64,000 nucleotides of DNA from Thermodesulfobacteriota bacterium (GTDB lineage: Bacteria > Desulfobacterota > WTBG01 > CAIYCZ01 > CAIRTM01): NCBI GenBank assembly GCA_028278025.1, contig JANQFE010000054.1:68160-132159 (forward strand), read 5' to 3'. A program made the translations under genes and the position numbers. The stretch's first letter is position 1. Every line of letters starts with the position of its first letter. A model generated the notes under the pieces. That model made no database searches. It worked only from the letters and a program-made list of their open reading frames with translations, and was not told the origin of the DNA. Positions 35,545 to 43,986 of the stretch are shown here, in pieces.

Positions 35545-35642
35545 TGGCGGAAGTGCATGGGAATCGAACCCACCGAAGACGCTTCTCACGCCTTCCTCTG
35601 GATTTGAAGTCCAGGAGGGCCACCAGTGCCCTTTCCACTTCC
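35545..35642 (-). tRNA. selC: tRNA-Sec (UCA anticodon)
   Basis: 98 nt including encoded CCA. It begins GGAAGTG, pairing with CACTTCC at the end. The anticodon arm is CTGGA-CTTCAAA-TCCAG with UCA anticodon. The long variable arm has a 7-bp stem (GAAGGCG / CGTCTTC), and the T arm contains GGTTCGATTCC. The long acceptor region plus long extra arm and the UCA anticodon identify selenocysteine tRNA. The eighth acceptor pair appears to be G-G. The cell therefore should make selenoproteins. Confidence 0.95.
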
Positions 35643-36042
35643 GCTGATTTAACCATTTATAATATCTTGATTTTATTTTTTGTCAAGAAAATCAAGATTG
35701 TGGTCAATATACTCCTGTACGGTCTTTTATGCAAGCTGCAAACAATAGTTTTCTCTGCCTCGTAGCAGTATGGTCCTGTTCTTAATCTGCTCGCGCCGTG
35801 TCTATATCTTGTGACAGCTTTTTTGTTGACATCCAAACGCACCACCCCTATACTTTTTTCCATCGCAAAGCACGTTCTTACCAAATATCAAAGAGCATCC
35901 ACGCTGGTATGTGAGCTTTTTGAGCCGGCCTGCAATACGGCTTCGGATGTTACATGCATATATTAATTAATATAGATTCATATAAAAACATAAAAATATA
36001 ACCGATAATTGTTACCTACAAATTGATAAAAGGAAAAGCTTA
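35643..36042. other. Intergenic region between tRNA-Sec and the radical SAM gene
   Basis: 400 bp. It contains the tRNA-Sec promoter on its left (separate entry). The remainder (about 35700-36030) has no gene I can support; short open frames exist without ribosome sites. An AAGGA site just before 36043 belongs to the radical SAM gene. Confidence 0.5.
35659..35686 (-). promoter_or_regulatory. Sigma-70-type promoter of tRNA-Sec
   Basis: On the minus strand TTGACA (35681-35686), 16-bp spacer, TATTAT (35659-35664), with the tRNA 5' end 17 bp downstream of the -10. This is near consensus and suits a stable RNA gene. Confidence 0.8.
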
Positions 36043-37470
36043 ATGGCGCGTGTATTGTTCCTGCAAAATATTGAGTTCGACAATCAGGGCGTTGCGTATA
36101 TTTCCGCCCTGTTAAAAAGCAACGGCCACACATGCGATCTGCTGATCGAAAACAGCCCGGATAAAATTGCCGGCTATGCAAAGAATAGTGGCTTTGATTT
36201 AATTGCATTTTCTCTCATGCCCGGTATGCAGCACTGGGCACTGAAGGTTGCAGAACATTTAAAAAAAGAGCTGCCCGATGCGCCTGTAATTTTTGGGGGG
36301 CTGCATCCGACATTGTACCCTGATGTCATCAATCAGGGACCCGTTGATATCATCTGTATGGGGGAAGGTGAGTTTCCGATGCTTGAACTCATGGATGCCT
36401 TGGACGCGAAAATGGATTATTCACAGATAAAAAATCTGTGGGTAAAAAAAGATCATCAAGTCGTCAAAAATGACATGCGGCAGTTAATTGAGGATCTTGA
36501 CATCCTGCCCTTCCCGGACAAGGGTCTGTATTACGACAGGTATCCGAGGTTAAAAAATAAAAAAACCAAGTACTTAATAACAAGCAGAGGGTGCCCCTAT
36601 GAGTGTACGTTCTGCTACAACAAGAAGCTGAAACAGATTTTTTCCGGGAAAGGTAAATATGTCAGGTTCCACAGTCCCGATAGGATCATAAAAGAAATCA
36701 GGCATATGAAAGACAACTATTCTTTTGAAACTGTCCATTTTGCCGACGATAATTTTATATTGAACAGGGAAAGAATTATTCATTTATTGGATAAATATAA
36801 AAAATCTGATATCGACCTGCCTTTTATCTGCCTGGCAAGGGCGAATCTTCTTGATGAGGAACTGGTCAGGAAGCTGAAAGAAGCCGGATGCGCTAGCGTC
36901 TGGTTCGGGCTCGAATCCGGCAATGAGATATTGCGGGAAAAGCTTATAAAGAAAAATTTAACTGAAAAACAGATCGTCGCTGCCGCCCGCCTGTTAAAAA
37001 AACACCGGATAAAATTCAGAGCATACTCCATCATCGGTCTTCCGGGGGAAACAGTTGAAAATGCTTTTGAAACGATTTCACTCAACATAAGAATCAAAAC
37101 GGATTTTCCATGGTGTTCCATCTTCACGCCCTATTCGGAAACTGAAATCGTGGACTATGCCATGGCGCAGGGATATTTAAAAGATGAATATCTGGATGAT
37201 ATGTCCGGCACGTATTTTAAAAACTCTCTTCTGGAGAACAAAGAAAAAAAAGAACTGGAAAATCTGCATAAATTTTTTCAGACCTGTGTTTTGATGCCGT
37301 GGACGATACCCGTGATAAAAGTGCTGATTAAACTGCCCCTTTACCCGCTGTATTCCATATGGTTCGGCATTGTTTACACGTATGTTTACATGAAGTCCGA
37401 AAAAGCAGGCTGTGTGGAAGTGGCCAATCTACTGATGCAGTATCTACCGGTTTTTTTTAAACACAAATAA
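36043..37470 (+). CDS. B12-binding-domain radical SAM protein
   Basis: 475 residues. An N-terminal cobalamin-binding-like Rossmann domain (about 1-135), then a radical SAM core with the CxxxCxxC cluster motif in SRGCPYECTFCYNKK (about 180-195). A hydrophobic C-terminal segment (about 410-455) may associate with the membrane. The family (BchE/HpnP/HpnJ-type) does methylations and ring or carbon rearrangements on lipids and other molecules; the substrate cannot be read here. ATG has AAGGA upstream. It stands alone, next to tRNA-Sec, with no biosynthetic partners. Confidence 0.88.
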   Translation: MARVLFLQNIEFDNQGVAYISALLKSNGHTCDLLIENSPDKIAGYAKNSGFDLIAFSLMPGMQHWALKVAEHLKKELPDAPVIFGGLHPTLYPDVINQGPVDIICMGEGEFPMLELMDALDAKMDYSQIKNLWVKKDHQVVKNDMRQLIEDLDILPFPDKGLYYDRYPRLKNKKTKYLITSRGCPYECTFCYNKKLKQIFSGKGKYVRFHSPDRIIKEIRHMKDNYSFETVHFADDNFILNRERIIHLLDKYKKSDIDLPFICLARANLLDEELVRKLKEAGCASVWFGLESGNEILREKLIKKNLTEKQIVAAARLLKKHRIKFRAYSIIGLPGETVENAFETISLNIRIKTDFPWCSIFTPYSETEIVDYAMAQGYLKDEYLDDMSGTYFKNSLLENKEKKELENLHKFFQTCVLMPWTIPVIKVLIKLPLYPLYSIWFGIVYTYVYMKSEKAGCVEVANLLMQYLPVFFKHK

Positions 37471-37660
37471 ACCGGTGTCTGTATCTGTTGACATAGAATC
37501 ATAAATCTATACGGCACGTGGGCCTTCGGGAAGAGCAGCCCTGTGCACCGGGTCGGACCATCTTCAGACGATCTGCAAATAACTTACACCGAAAGCCAGA
37601 TTGTATCTTCCGGTGATTATTACTATCCTGATTACCCGTTTGAAATCTATAATTATTTTT

Positions 37661-37849
37661 TTACTGCTCAGTGTGTGCTAAGACAACTGCCTCTTCCTGC
37701 GAAATTTCTCTACAGTATGTACGGATACGGGCAATACTGTTAAGGCAGGCAACCTCGACAAACAGGTCTCCCTCCATGAGCCAAAGACTACGGTCATCAC
37801 TGTCATACATAAACGGCTGTGTATCACGTGCTAAAAAAATTTTTCCCAT
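37661..37849 (-). CDS. Small conserved-looking hypothetical protein
   Basis: 62 residues, acidic, with a strong GGGGGGAG ribosome site 6 nt before ATG, which is the main reason to believe it. No recognised domain; two Cys (about residues 35 and 46) and a VVLAHTE end. It is divergent from a ribbon-helix-helix gene across a 90-bp AT-rich region with a 30-bp palindrome, so it may be regulated by that neighbour. The 190 bp between it and the radical SAM gene holds nothing I can support. Confidence 0.6.
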   Translation of the reverse strand: MGKIFLARDTQPFMYDSDDRSLWLMEGDLFVEVACLNSIARIRTYCREISQEEAVVLAHTEQ

Positions 37850-37897
37850 TGTGTCTCCCCCCTGATTGTACTTTTTAGTTGCATTAATTTCTTAAAA

Positions 37898-37927
37898 TGC
37901 TATATATTATATATTTAATATATAGCA
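37898..37927. promoter_or_regulatory. Perfect AT-rich palindrome, candidate operator
   Basis: TGCTATATATTA and TAATATATAGCA are exact complements around a 6-bp centre (TATATT). It lies between two divergent small genes, one a ribbon-helix-helix protein, and is the natural candidate for that protein's binding site. Confidence 0.65.
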
Positions 37928-37939
37928 ATTGTATTACGG

Positions 37940-38176
37940 TTGTCAAGAAAAAATTATCTTTTAAAAAAAACCGTGAAAAGTGAAAAGAAGAAATTAATTG
38001 CAATACGTCTCAGCCCGGATTCCCTTGCGATGTTAAATGACTTTGCAGAAAAATTTCCGGGCATGTCCCAGGGGGCTATTGTTGAAGTAGGGCTCTATTG
38101 CCTTAATAATGCAGATGAACATCAACTTAAGGAACTTTTTTTTGATTATATACGTGGTGGTAAAAAAAGGCCTTGA
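37940..38176 (+). CDS. Ribbon-helix-helix (CopG-like) DNA-binding protein
   Basis: 78 residues if started at TTG 37940, or about 68 from GTG 37970; neither has a good ribosome site. The core KKLIAIRLSPDSLAMLNDFA, followed by GMSQGAIVEVGLYCL, is a ribbon-helix-helix fold: a short beta strand, then two helices. Such proteins bind palindromes as dimers of dimers. The palindrome at 37898-37927 is immediately upstream. It could be a stand-alone regulator or an antitoxin-like protein, but the divergent neighbour is not a known toxin. Confidence 0.7.
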   Translation: MSRKNYLLKKTVKSEKKKLIAIRLSPDSLAMLNDFAEKFPGMSQGAIVEVGLYCLNNADEHQLKELFFDYIRGGKKRP

Positions 38177-38243
38177 AAGAAATAATATCTGCCCTATTTT
38201 TTAGTTAAGATTTCCTTTAGCCAACACTCATAACAGTTTTTTA

Positions 38244-38900
38244 ATGAAGCCGACTGTAATACACATTTCGCATCTTTTTAAATTCTATGCCGGCCGCCGC
38301 TTTACACCCTTTATAGCTGCATCTATTGCCATCCATACTGTTCTTCTGTGTGCACTCCCTGGACCTTCTGAAAAAAACCCCCGTATTAAACCCGAAACTT
38401 TTCAAGTAGATCTCATCCCACCTCCTTCTGAAATCTCAAAAAAAATCATACCTACCCCTTTAACAAAAGTACCACCACAAGAAAAAATCAAAAAAGTTCC
38501 TGTAACAAAAGGCAGTTCAAAAAAAATCGGCAGCTTAAAAAACGACTCTCCTCTCCAGGAAGAAGAAGCAACGGTTACACTTTTTACTGATGAACACAAG
38601 GATACAAAATATTCAGCATATCTTGCTCATTTAAAACAAAAAATAGGCTCTATATGGGAATATCCGGTTGAAGCAAAAGAAAAGCACCTTCAGGGGGAAC
38701 TGACACTGCGTTTCTCACTACGACCTGACGGCAGTCTCGTTGATGTAAAAATTCTAGAGTTTTCCAGACATCCCGTCATTAATCAGGATACGGTACGTAC
38801 AATATATGCTGCGGCCCCCTTCAAACCATTTCCTAAAGAGTTTACAATCGCCAGGCTCAACGTCCTGGCAACCTTTAAATATCAAATAGCCGCAGATTGA
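38244..38900 (+). CDS. TonB-family energy transducer
   Basis: 218 residues: a cytoplasmic start, one membrane helix (about 22-40, FIAASIAIHTVLLCALPG), a Pro/Lys-rich periplasmic linker (about 45-110) and a C-terminal TonB domain (about 125-215; LQGELTLRFSLRPDGSLVDV). It passes proton-motive force from ExbB/ExbD to outer-membrane transporters. ExbB/ExbD and a receptor are not adjacent, so its partner system is unknown. It is convergent with the permease gene. Confidence 0.85.
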   Translation: MKPTVIHISHLFKFYAGRRFTPFIAASIAIHTVLLCALPGPSEKNPRIKPETFQVDLIPPPSEISKKIIPTPLTKVPPQEKIKKVPVTKGSSKKIGSLKNDSPLQEEEATVTLFTDEHKDTKYSAYLAHLKQKIGSIWEYPVEAKEKHLQGELTLRFSLRPDGSLVDVKILEFSRHPVINQDTVRTIYAAAPFKPFPKEFTIARLNVLATFKYQIAAD

Positions 38901-38946
38901 TCAGCACCATTCCGCGAACACCCTGCAGTACAATAGGGGCATACAT

Positions 38947-38996
38947 CTAATAATTTGTCCGCAAAGCCGGGAACGGTTTTCCGGACAAATTATTAG
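38947..38996. terminator. Inverted repeat between convergent tonB-like and permease genes
   Basis: A perfect 15-bp stem, CTAATAATTTGTCCG (38947-38961) and its complement (38982-38996), with a 20-nt loop containing CCGG-AACGG. The right arm includes the permease stop codon. It probably ends transcription from one or both sides, although a T-tract is weak. Confidence 0.6.
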
Positions 38997-40294
38997 TATG
39001 GATAAAAAATAAAAAAACACAAAGAAAGACCGCCCAGGATCCAAAGCCCCGGGGGCACTTCACGCATTTTTCCTGAAAGCAGCTTCATAAGTGGATACAG
39101 TACAAACCCTGCCGTCATACCAATTGCAAGATTATAGGTAAAACTCATCAGCACAATCACTGAAAAAATTGGTACAGCCTCGGTCATATCATCAAGCTGT
39201 GCCTTGGTTATAGTTGAGAGCATCAACAAACCTACAATAACCAGAGCAGGACCGTACGCACAGGCAGGAATGATGGAAAAAAAGGGTGCAAAAAAAAGCG
39301 CTGTGAGGAACATAAAGGCAGTCACTACCGCTGTCAGCCCGGTTCGGCCGCCTGCCTCAATACCTGCTGCGGATTCTATGTACGCCCCGGGGGTTGTGGT
39401 CCCCAGAAGAGCACCAACCATCATCGACACAGCATCACACATCATGGGTTTTTCAATTCCCGGAAGCCTACCCTGGGCATCCAGCAAACCGGCTTTATAA
39501 GAAACCCCCAGCAGGGTCCCCATGGTGTCCACAAAATCCATGACAAACACCGTTAATATAACAGAGAAAAAGCCCCAGGTGAGTGCACCGAAAATATCAA
39601 GTTTGAAGACTATCGGGGTGATATCCGGCGGCATACCGACCCATTGCCGGGGCAAACCTATTACTCCGGTCAGTATCGATAAAATGGTGGTTGTAAGTAT
39701 ACCGATAAGAATTGCGCCCCTGACTTTTTTAATCATCAAAAATGCAATAAAAATAAAACAGAATATTGCCAGTTGCACTGATGTGTCCCGCAAATTGCCT
39801 ATCTGAACCGGTGCGCCTTTTACACCCACATCGATAATACCGGCATCATGCAGTCCAATAAAAGTTAAAAAAAGCCCGATACCGACCGCAAAGCTGATAG
39901 CCAGTCCCTGCGGTATCTGGTCTACCAGCCAGCTACGTACTTTTAAAAGAGTGAGCAGTGTAAATATTAAGCCGCCGATAAATATAGCGCCAAGGGCTGT
40001 TTGCCAGCTATACCCCAGGACTTGCACAACTGTATAGGCAACAAAAGCATTCTGACCCATATATGGTGCAATAGCAAACGGCCGTTTCGCATAAAGACCC
40101 ATCGCCATAGTACCAAAAAAAGCACTCAGTATTGTTGCCACCATTGAAGGCCCAAAAGGAATACCGGCAGCCTCCAGAATTTTTGGATTCACCACGATGA
40201 TATATGCCATGGTTACAAAAGTGGTAACACCACCAATAAACTCCTGTTTAATGGTGGTATTATGCTGGTCCAGCGCAAAAAACCGTTTAATCAT
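38993..40294 (-). CDS. Purine permease, NCS2/AzgA-PbuG type
   Basis: 433 residues with about 12-14 membrane helices and the AzgA-like features GGVTTFVTMAYIIVVNP near the start and DFVDTMGTLLGV in the middle. It takes up adenine or guanine/hypoxanthine by proton symport in characterised relatives; the exact purine cannot be read. No purine riboswitch was recognised upstream. It is a single-gene unit. Confidence 0.92.
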   Translation of the reverse strand: MIKRFFALDQHNTTIKQEFIGGVTTFVTMAYIIVVNPKILEAAGIPFGPSMVATILSAFFGTMAMGLYAKRPFAIAPYMGQNAFVAYTVVQVLGYSWQTALGAIFIGGLIFTLLTLLKVRSWLVDQIPQGLAISFAVGIGLFLTFIGLHDAGIIDVGVKGAPVQIGNLRDTSVQLAIFCFIFIAFLMIKKVRGAILIGILTTTILSILTGVIGLPRQWVGMPPDITPIVFKLDIFGALTWGFFSVILTVFVMDFVDTMGTLLGVSYKAGLLDAQGRLPGIEKPMMCDAVSMMVGALLGTTTPGAYIESAAGIEAGGRTGLTAVVTAFMFLTALFFAPFFSIIPACAYGPALVIVGLLMLSTITKAQLDDMTEAVPIFSVIVLMSFTYNLAIGMTAGFVLYPLMKLLSGKMREVPPGLWILGGLSLCFFIFYPY

Positions 40295-40351
40295 AGAAAA
40301 CTCCTCTCCTTGTTCTGAGAATTATTTATGATTTTTTTAGGAGACTGGAAG

Positions 40352-40537
40352 ATGGTTGGTGCAATTGCGCATATAAACAGTAATTATATCGCACCTACAA
40401 AAACTTGCCAAGGATATCTCTTTATTATACAGGAAACAATGCAGGCAGAGCTCGCAAAAGATGCAAAACAAAACGTGCAGATAGTTATAAAAACAGTAAA
40501 TTATTCATCACTAGAGCATTTCCCCTTTTTTCTATAG
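40352..40537 (+). CDS. Possible small hypothetical protein
   Basis: 61 residues from ATG 40352, with AGGAG (40339-40343) 8 nt upstream. The first ~50 residues (MVGAIAHINSNYIAPTKTC, then IIQETMQAELAKDAKQNV) look like real, amphipathic coding sequence, but no family is recognised. The end (SSLEHFPFFL) is odd: a different frame just after it reads a Cys-rich segment (CKGCCGKSSCGG), so a frameshift or a decayed gene is possible. Moderate to low confidence. Confidence 0.4.
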   Translation: MVGAIAHINSNYIAPTKTCQGYLFIIQETMQAELAKDAKQNVQIVIKTVNYSSLEHFPFFL

Positions 40538-40599
40538 CCCTTGAGCACTGCAAAGGCTGCTGTGGTAAGAGCAGCTGCGGCGGTGCGAGTTTTAAAACA

Positions 40600-41811
40600 T
40601 CAAAGTGCCATATTGGCCCATTTAACTGAATCAATATAAAAATCAGGGAGTTTTTTTTCGCTCAGATTCAGTTTCGTCAAATACTGGTTGATGGACTCCC
40701 AGTCGCCTTTTTCATATGACAGGACCATCCTATACACATCATGCAAAATGTTTTCTTTCCCCACAAGGGCTTCTTTGATACCATCAGAGATGGGCAGTTC
40801 GGTTAAAACATCTTTCATAGGCCTGTCCAGCAGTGCATCAATAACAGAAAACAGCCCCATCATAAAAAAATCAGAAGCATTATCCACCTGCCCTATTAAA
40901 ACGGCAACGCTCTCACAAAAACGTGCCCGGATCAATGATACGACAAGCAACTCCTGGGGCTTATCAACCGCCATATGGCCCAGTGCAATAAGAGAAACCC
41001 ATTTTCTGATTTCTTTTATGCCAAGCAGCACCAGGGCGTGCTTAATTGACTCAACTTTAACCGTAAGCCTGAAAAAAGTCGAATTGATAAACTTGAGCAG
41101 TTTATAAGAAAGGGCAACATCGTGCTTTACAATTTCCTCAAGTTTATTGAATTCCATATCCGGCCTGTTAATCTCATGCAGCACCCTTAAGTAACTAAGT
41201 TTATTGCTGGAAATATCCTTGCTTGAAATTACTATGGGTTTACTAAAAAAATAACCCTGAAAAAATGTGTAGCCCATGTTACGGGCTTCTGTAAATTCTT
41301 CAACGGTTTCAACTTTTTCAGCTAAAAATTTTATTTCATTGCGGCCGCATTCTTCTATTATTGCCCTTCTTGCTTCACCTTTTGTTGTTAAAAAATCCAC
41401 CTTAATAATATCGGCAAGTTCTATGAGTGGCCAGAATTTAGTATCAAATACGAAGTCATCCAGCACCAGCATATAACCCGACCCTTTTAATTCTTTACAT
41501 ACATTAACAACCTGGTTGTCAGGCTCAACGTTTTCAAGGATTTCTACGGCAATTAATTCCTTAGGGATTGAACTGGGAGCACCCTGCAAAATGAGGTTCC
41601 GGGTGAAATTTACAAATGCTCTTTTTCCTTTTGTAATAGAATCAAGTCCGATAACTAAAAAACTATTTGAAAGAAGTTTATTAGTGGTCTGGTCGCCATC
41701 CTGGAGGGGTACACAAAAATTCTCAATACTTGAGCGAAACAGCAATTCATAGGCAGAAACGTTTTTCTTTGAATCAAAAATGGGCTGCCTGGCAACAAAA
41801 ACATCCTTCAT
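40600..41811 (-). CDS. EAL-HDOD (YuxH-type) signalling protein
   Basis: About 403 residues from ATG 41811 (AAGAGG upstream), not the earlier in-frame start at 41844. An N-terminal EAL-like domain (about 1-195) is followed by an HDOD domain (about 195-395). The EAL signature is degenerate (YELLFRSS; LDDFVFD where active enzymes have DDFG), so it probably does not hydrolyse c-di-GMP but may bind it or act by protein contacts, as other YuxH proteins do. A single gene, with a promoter somewhere in 41845-42230. Confidence 0.88.
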   Translation of the reverse strand: MKDVFVARQPIFDSKKNVSAYELLFRSSIENFCVPLQDGDQTTNKLLSNSFLVIGLDSITKGKRAFVNFTRNLILQGAPSSIPKELIAVEILENVEPDNQVVNVCKELKGSGYMLVLDDFVFDTKFWPLIELADIIKVDFLTTKGEARRAIIEECGRNEIKFLAEKVETVEEFTEARNMGYTFFQGYFFSKPIVISSKDISSNKLSYLRVLHEINRPDMEFNKLEEIVKHDVALSYKLLKFINSTFFRLTVKVESIKHALVLLGIKEIRKWVSLIALGHMAVDKPQELLVVSLIRARFCESVAVLIGQVDNASDFFMMGLFSVIDALLDRPMKDVLTELPISDGIKEALVGKENILHDVYRMVLSYEKGDWESINQYLTKLNLSEKKLPDFYIDSVKWANMAL

Positions 41812-41844
41812 ATTTAAATTCCTCTTAGTTCTATAAGTATACAC

Positions 41845-42230
41845 TGTTGTTCGGTTTTTTTAAGCCCTTGCTTTAATAATTACTAAATTTTTTAAGTGCT
41901 TCCGGCAAACCCGATCTTTAGATACCCAACATCCATTAAAACCGGAAGAGTACTGCCAATATACCTGATTTGCCGTTGTAGAAGATTTATTACAAGACAT
42001 CTCCAGGCAGAATACCGTATCGGCACATCCGGGGTACCCTTTTTAACGTCTTGAATTTACTTCATTGTGCAAAAGTATTTAAATTACCTTGACATATTAT
42101 CCCAGTTGCAGTATGAATAGTAACTTATTTATGCATGTACAATATTATATGCACTATATTATATATAATTATATAAATTATGTTTTTCTACAGATCTGAC
42201 TGTTAACACAGAACCATACAAGGAGTGACC
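41845..42230. other. Divergent intergenic region with promoter of the FAD oxidoreductase operon
   Basis: About 385 bp with no gene. It carries a near-consensus rightward promoter (separate entry) and a very AT-rich stretch at 42120-42185. I see no clear promoter for the leftward EAL-HDOD gene. Confidence 0.5.
42089..42117 (+). promoter_or_regulatory. Sigma-70-type promoter upstream of the FAD oxidoreductase operon
   Basis: TTGACA (42089-42094), 17-bp spacer, TATGAA (42112-42117), about 113 bp before the ATG at 42231. The long, AT-rich leader leaves room for regulation. Confidence 0.65.
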
Positions 42231-43946
42231 ATGGAAAAGAAAAAATGTATTCCCGGCACAATTGCTCCTGAAGTCTATAAAGCCCTTGAGGATATCGTAG
42301 GGCCGAAATACATTTCCCAGGACCGGGCGATTATTGAATGCTACAGTAAATTCTCTGTTGATTCCGGTGGAACCCTTAAGAAACACGCCAAGGACCCCAG
42401 TAATATTCCTGCATGTATAGTCCTGCCAGCAAGCACTGCAGAAGTACAGGCTATTATGCGAGTGTGCCATCGTTATACTGTTCCGGTGATACCCTTTACC
42501 AATGGTATGATTACCTTTAACGGTCCGCCAACGCCCGAACCTACCGTGTGTGTACACGTAAGCCGCATGAACAAGGTTTTAGAAATAAACGAAGATACCA
42601 TGACGGCACGTCTGGAAGCCTATGCAGATTATGCCCAGGTGCAGGCTGATGCTATGAAAAAGGGTTTGTGGAATGGAGGAAGTCCGCTGGCTACCACGCT
42701 GTGCAAACTTTCATCACAAAGTGCCTTTGCAGGTGTCTGGCAAACCGATCATAAATACGGCACACTTTCACGTAATGTCGTAAGCATAAAACTGGTCACC
42801 CCAACCGGTGATGTGATCATTACCGGCTCGGACACAGTCGCAGGCGTAGACTGTTTCTGGGAATACGGACCCGGCCCTGATTTGTTTTCACTGGTACGGG
42901 GCAGCGGCGGAACAACGGGTATTATTACCGAAGTTGTTGTCAAACTGCATGCCTGGCCGGGCGGTGAAGAACTGCCTGAACCTCCGGCCGGAAGGCCCTG
43001 TATTCATACCTATAAGGAAGCCAAATATGACACGGCCCCGTTTCCGAAACATCATAAGTTGTTATGGGTAGAATTTCCCGACTTTGAAACAGAGCTTGAA
43101 GCGTTAAGAAAAATCGGGCATGCCTCTATTTGTGCCGGTCTGAACGCTACCGGAGTATATAATGCCTATTACTGCTCTCAAACACAGGACCTGACACTTG
43201 ACCGGGTCGCAAATAAGTTTTTCCCGCCCTATAATCTTTATGTCATTATCGCGGGTTTTGTTTCAGAAAAACAGATTACCTACGAAGAAAATGTAATACG
43301 TGATATTATACAAGAGACCGGCGGCACCTTCCTTTCCGAAGACTATAAAGATGATGTTCTGTATGCCTTGGCTCCCTGGAATCTTGACTGCATCCGCCAC
43401 GTTACCGGGTATCGCATGAACCGGCATGCCTACTGCGGATCCAACATTCTGGGGGGGCCGGTAGATACGGTCGCCCGCAAAACCAGGGAGGTTTGGTCAA
43501 AAGCAATAGATACCTTCGGTGAAACCTATGTTACGGATCGCGGTGGTATGGATGATACTCCCTTTCTGTATTCCAGCAACCACAGCGGCAGGTTCTGGCT
43601 GACAGAGGCGGATGTCTATCCTGACATGACCAAACCGGAGCTGCTGCAACGCGGACAGGCCCTGGTTGCCTGCGGAATCGTAAATACCATTGCTGATAAG
43701 TTCGGCCCGGGGGCCAACGGACTGGGGGTATCCATTGAACCGATCACTTCATTTATGCCCGAAGTCGGTCCAAATGCACATGTGCTTTTTAGGAAAATCC
43801 GCCACATTTTTGACCCCAGCGGAATCTGTGCACCCGGACGTCAAGTGTTTACTAAAGAAGAATATGATAATTTCCCCGACGAGGCGGTTGCAGGATTAAA
43901 CAAGCTGAGACAGATGCACGGCATGCCGCCGGTCGAAAAAAAGTAA
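42231..43946 (+). CDS. FAD-binding oxidoreductase, GlcD/vanillyl-alcohol-oxidase-like (first of pair)
   Basis: 571 residues from ATG 42231; AAGGAG is 5 nt upstream. A PCMH-type FAD domain (about 60-240; GGSPLATTLCKL, then RGSGGTTGIITEVVVKL) and a C-terminal FAD-oxidase domain ending FDPSGICAPGRQVF. Family members oxidise 2-hydroxy acids or p-cresol-type phenols. It is followed 40 bp later by a second, diverged FAD oxidase and then a geranylgeranyl-reductase-type flavoprotein, so the three work together. Substrate unknown. Confidence 0.88.
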   Translation: MEKKKCIPGTIAPEVYKALEDIVGPKYISQDRAIIECYSKFSVDSGGTLKKHAKDPSNIPACIVLPASTAEVQAIMRVCHRYTVPVIPFTNGMITFNGPPTPEPTVCVHVSRMNKVLEINEDTMTARLEAYADYAQVQADAMKKGLWNGGSPLATTLCKLSSQSAFAGVWQTDHKYGTLSRNVVSIKLVTPTGDVIITGSDTVAGVDCFWEYGPGPDLFSLVRGSGGTTGIITEVVVKLHAWPGGEELPEPPAGRPCIHTYKEAKYDTAPFPKHHKLLWVEFPDFETELEALRKIGHASICAGLNATGVYNAYYCSQTQDLTLDRVANKFFPPYNLYVIIAGFVSEKQITYEENVIRDIIQETGGTFLSEDYKDDVLYALAPWNLDCIRHVTGYRMNRHAYCGSNILGGPVDTVARKTREVWSKAIDTFGETYVTDRGGMDDTPFLYSSNHSGRFWLTEADVYPDMTKPELLQRGQALVACGIVNTIADKFGPGANGLGVSIEPITSFMPEVGPNAHVLFRKIRHIFDPSGICAPGRQVFTKEEYDNFPDEAVAGLNKLRQMHGMPPVEKK

Positions 43947-43986
43947 AAAAACAAGTTATGATCGGTCTAAATCGAGAGGAAAATAC

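Noticed and set aside
35657..35884. 75-codon frame right of tRNA-Sec
   Set aside because: It overlaps the tRNA-Sec promoter region, has no ribosome site and no family resemblance.
37543..37743. 66-codon plus-strand frame overlapping the small protein gene
   Set aside because: It has no ribosome site and overlaps a better-supported minus-strand gene.
35545..38200. Genomic island inserted at tRNA-Sec
   Set aside because: Although the tRNA could be an insertion site, there is no integrase and no repeat of the tRNA 3' end nearby.
40295..40351. Purine riboswitch before the purine permease
   Set aside because: The short upstream region shows no purine-aptamer core that I could recognise.
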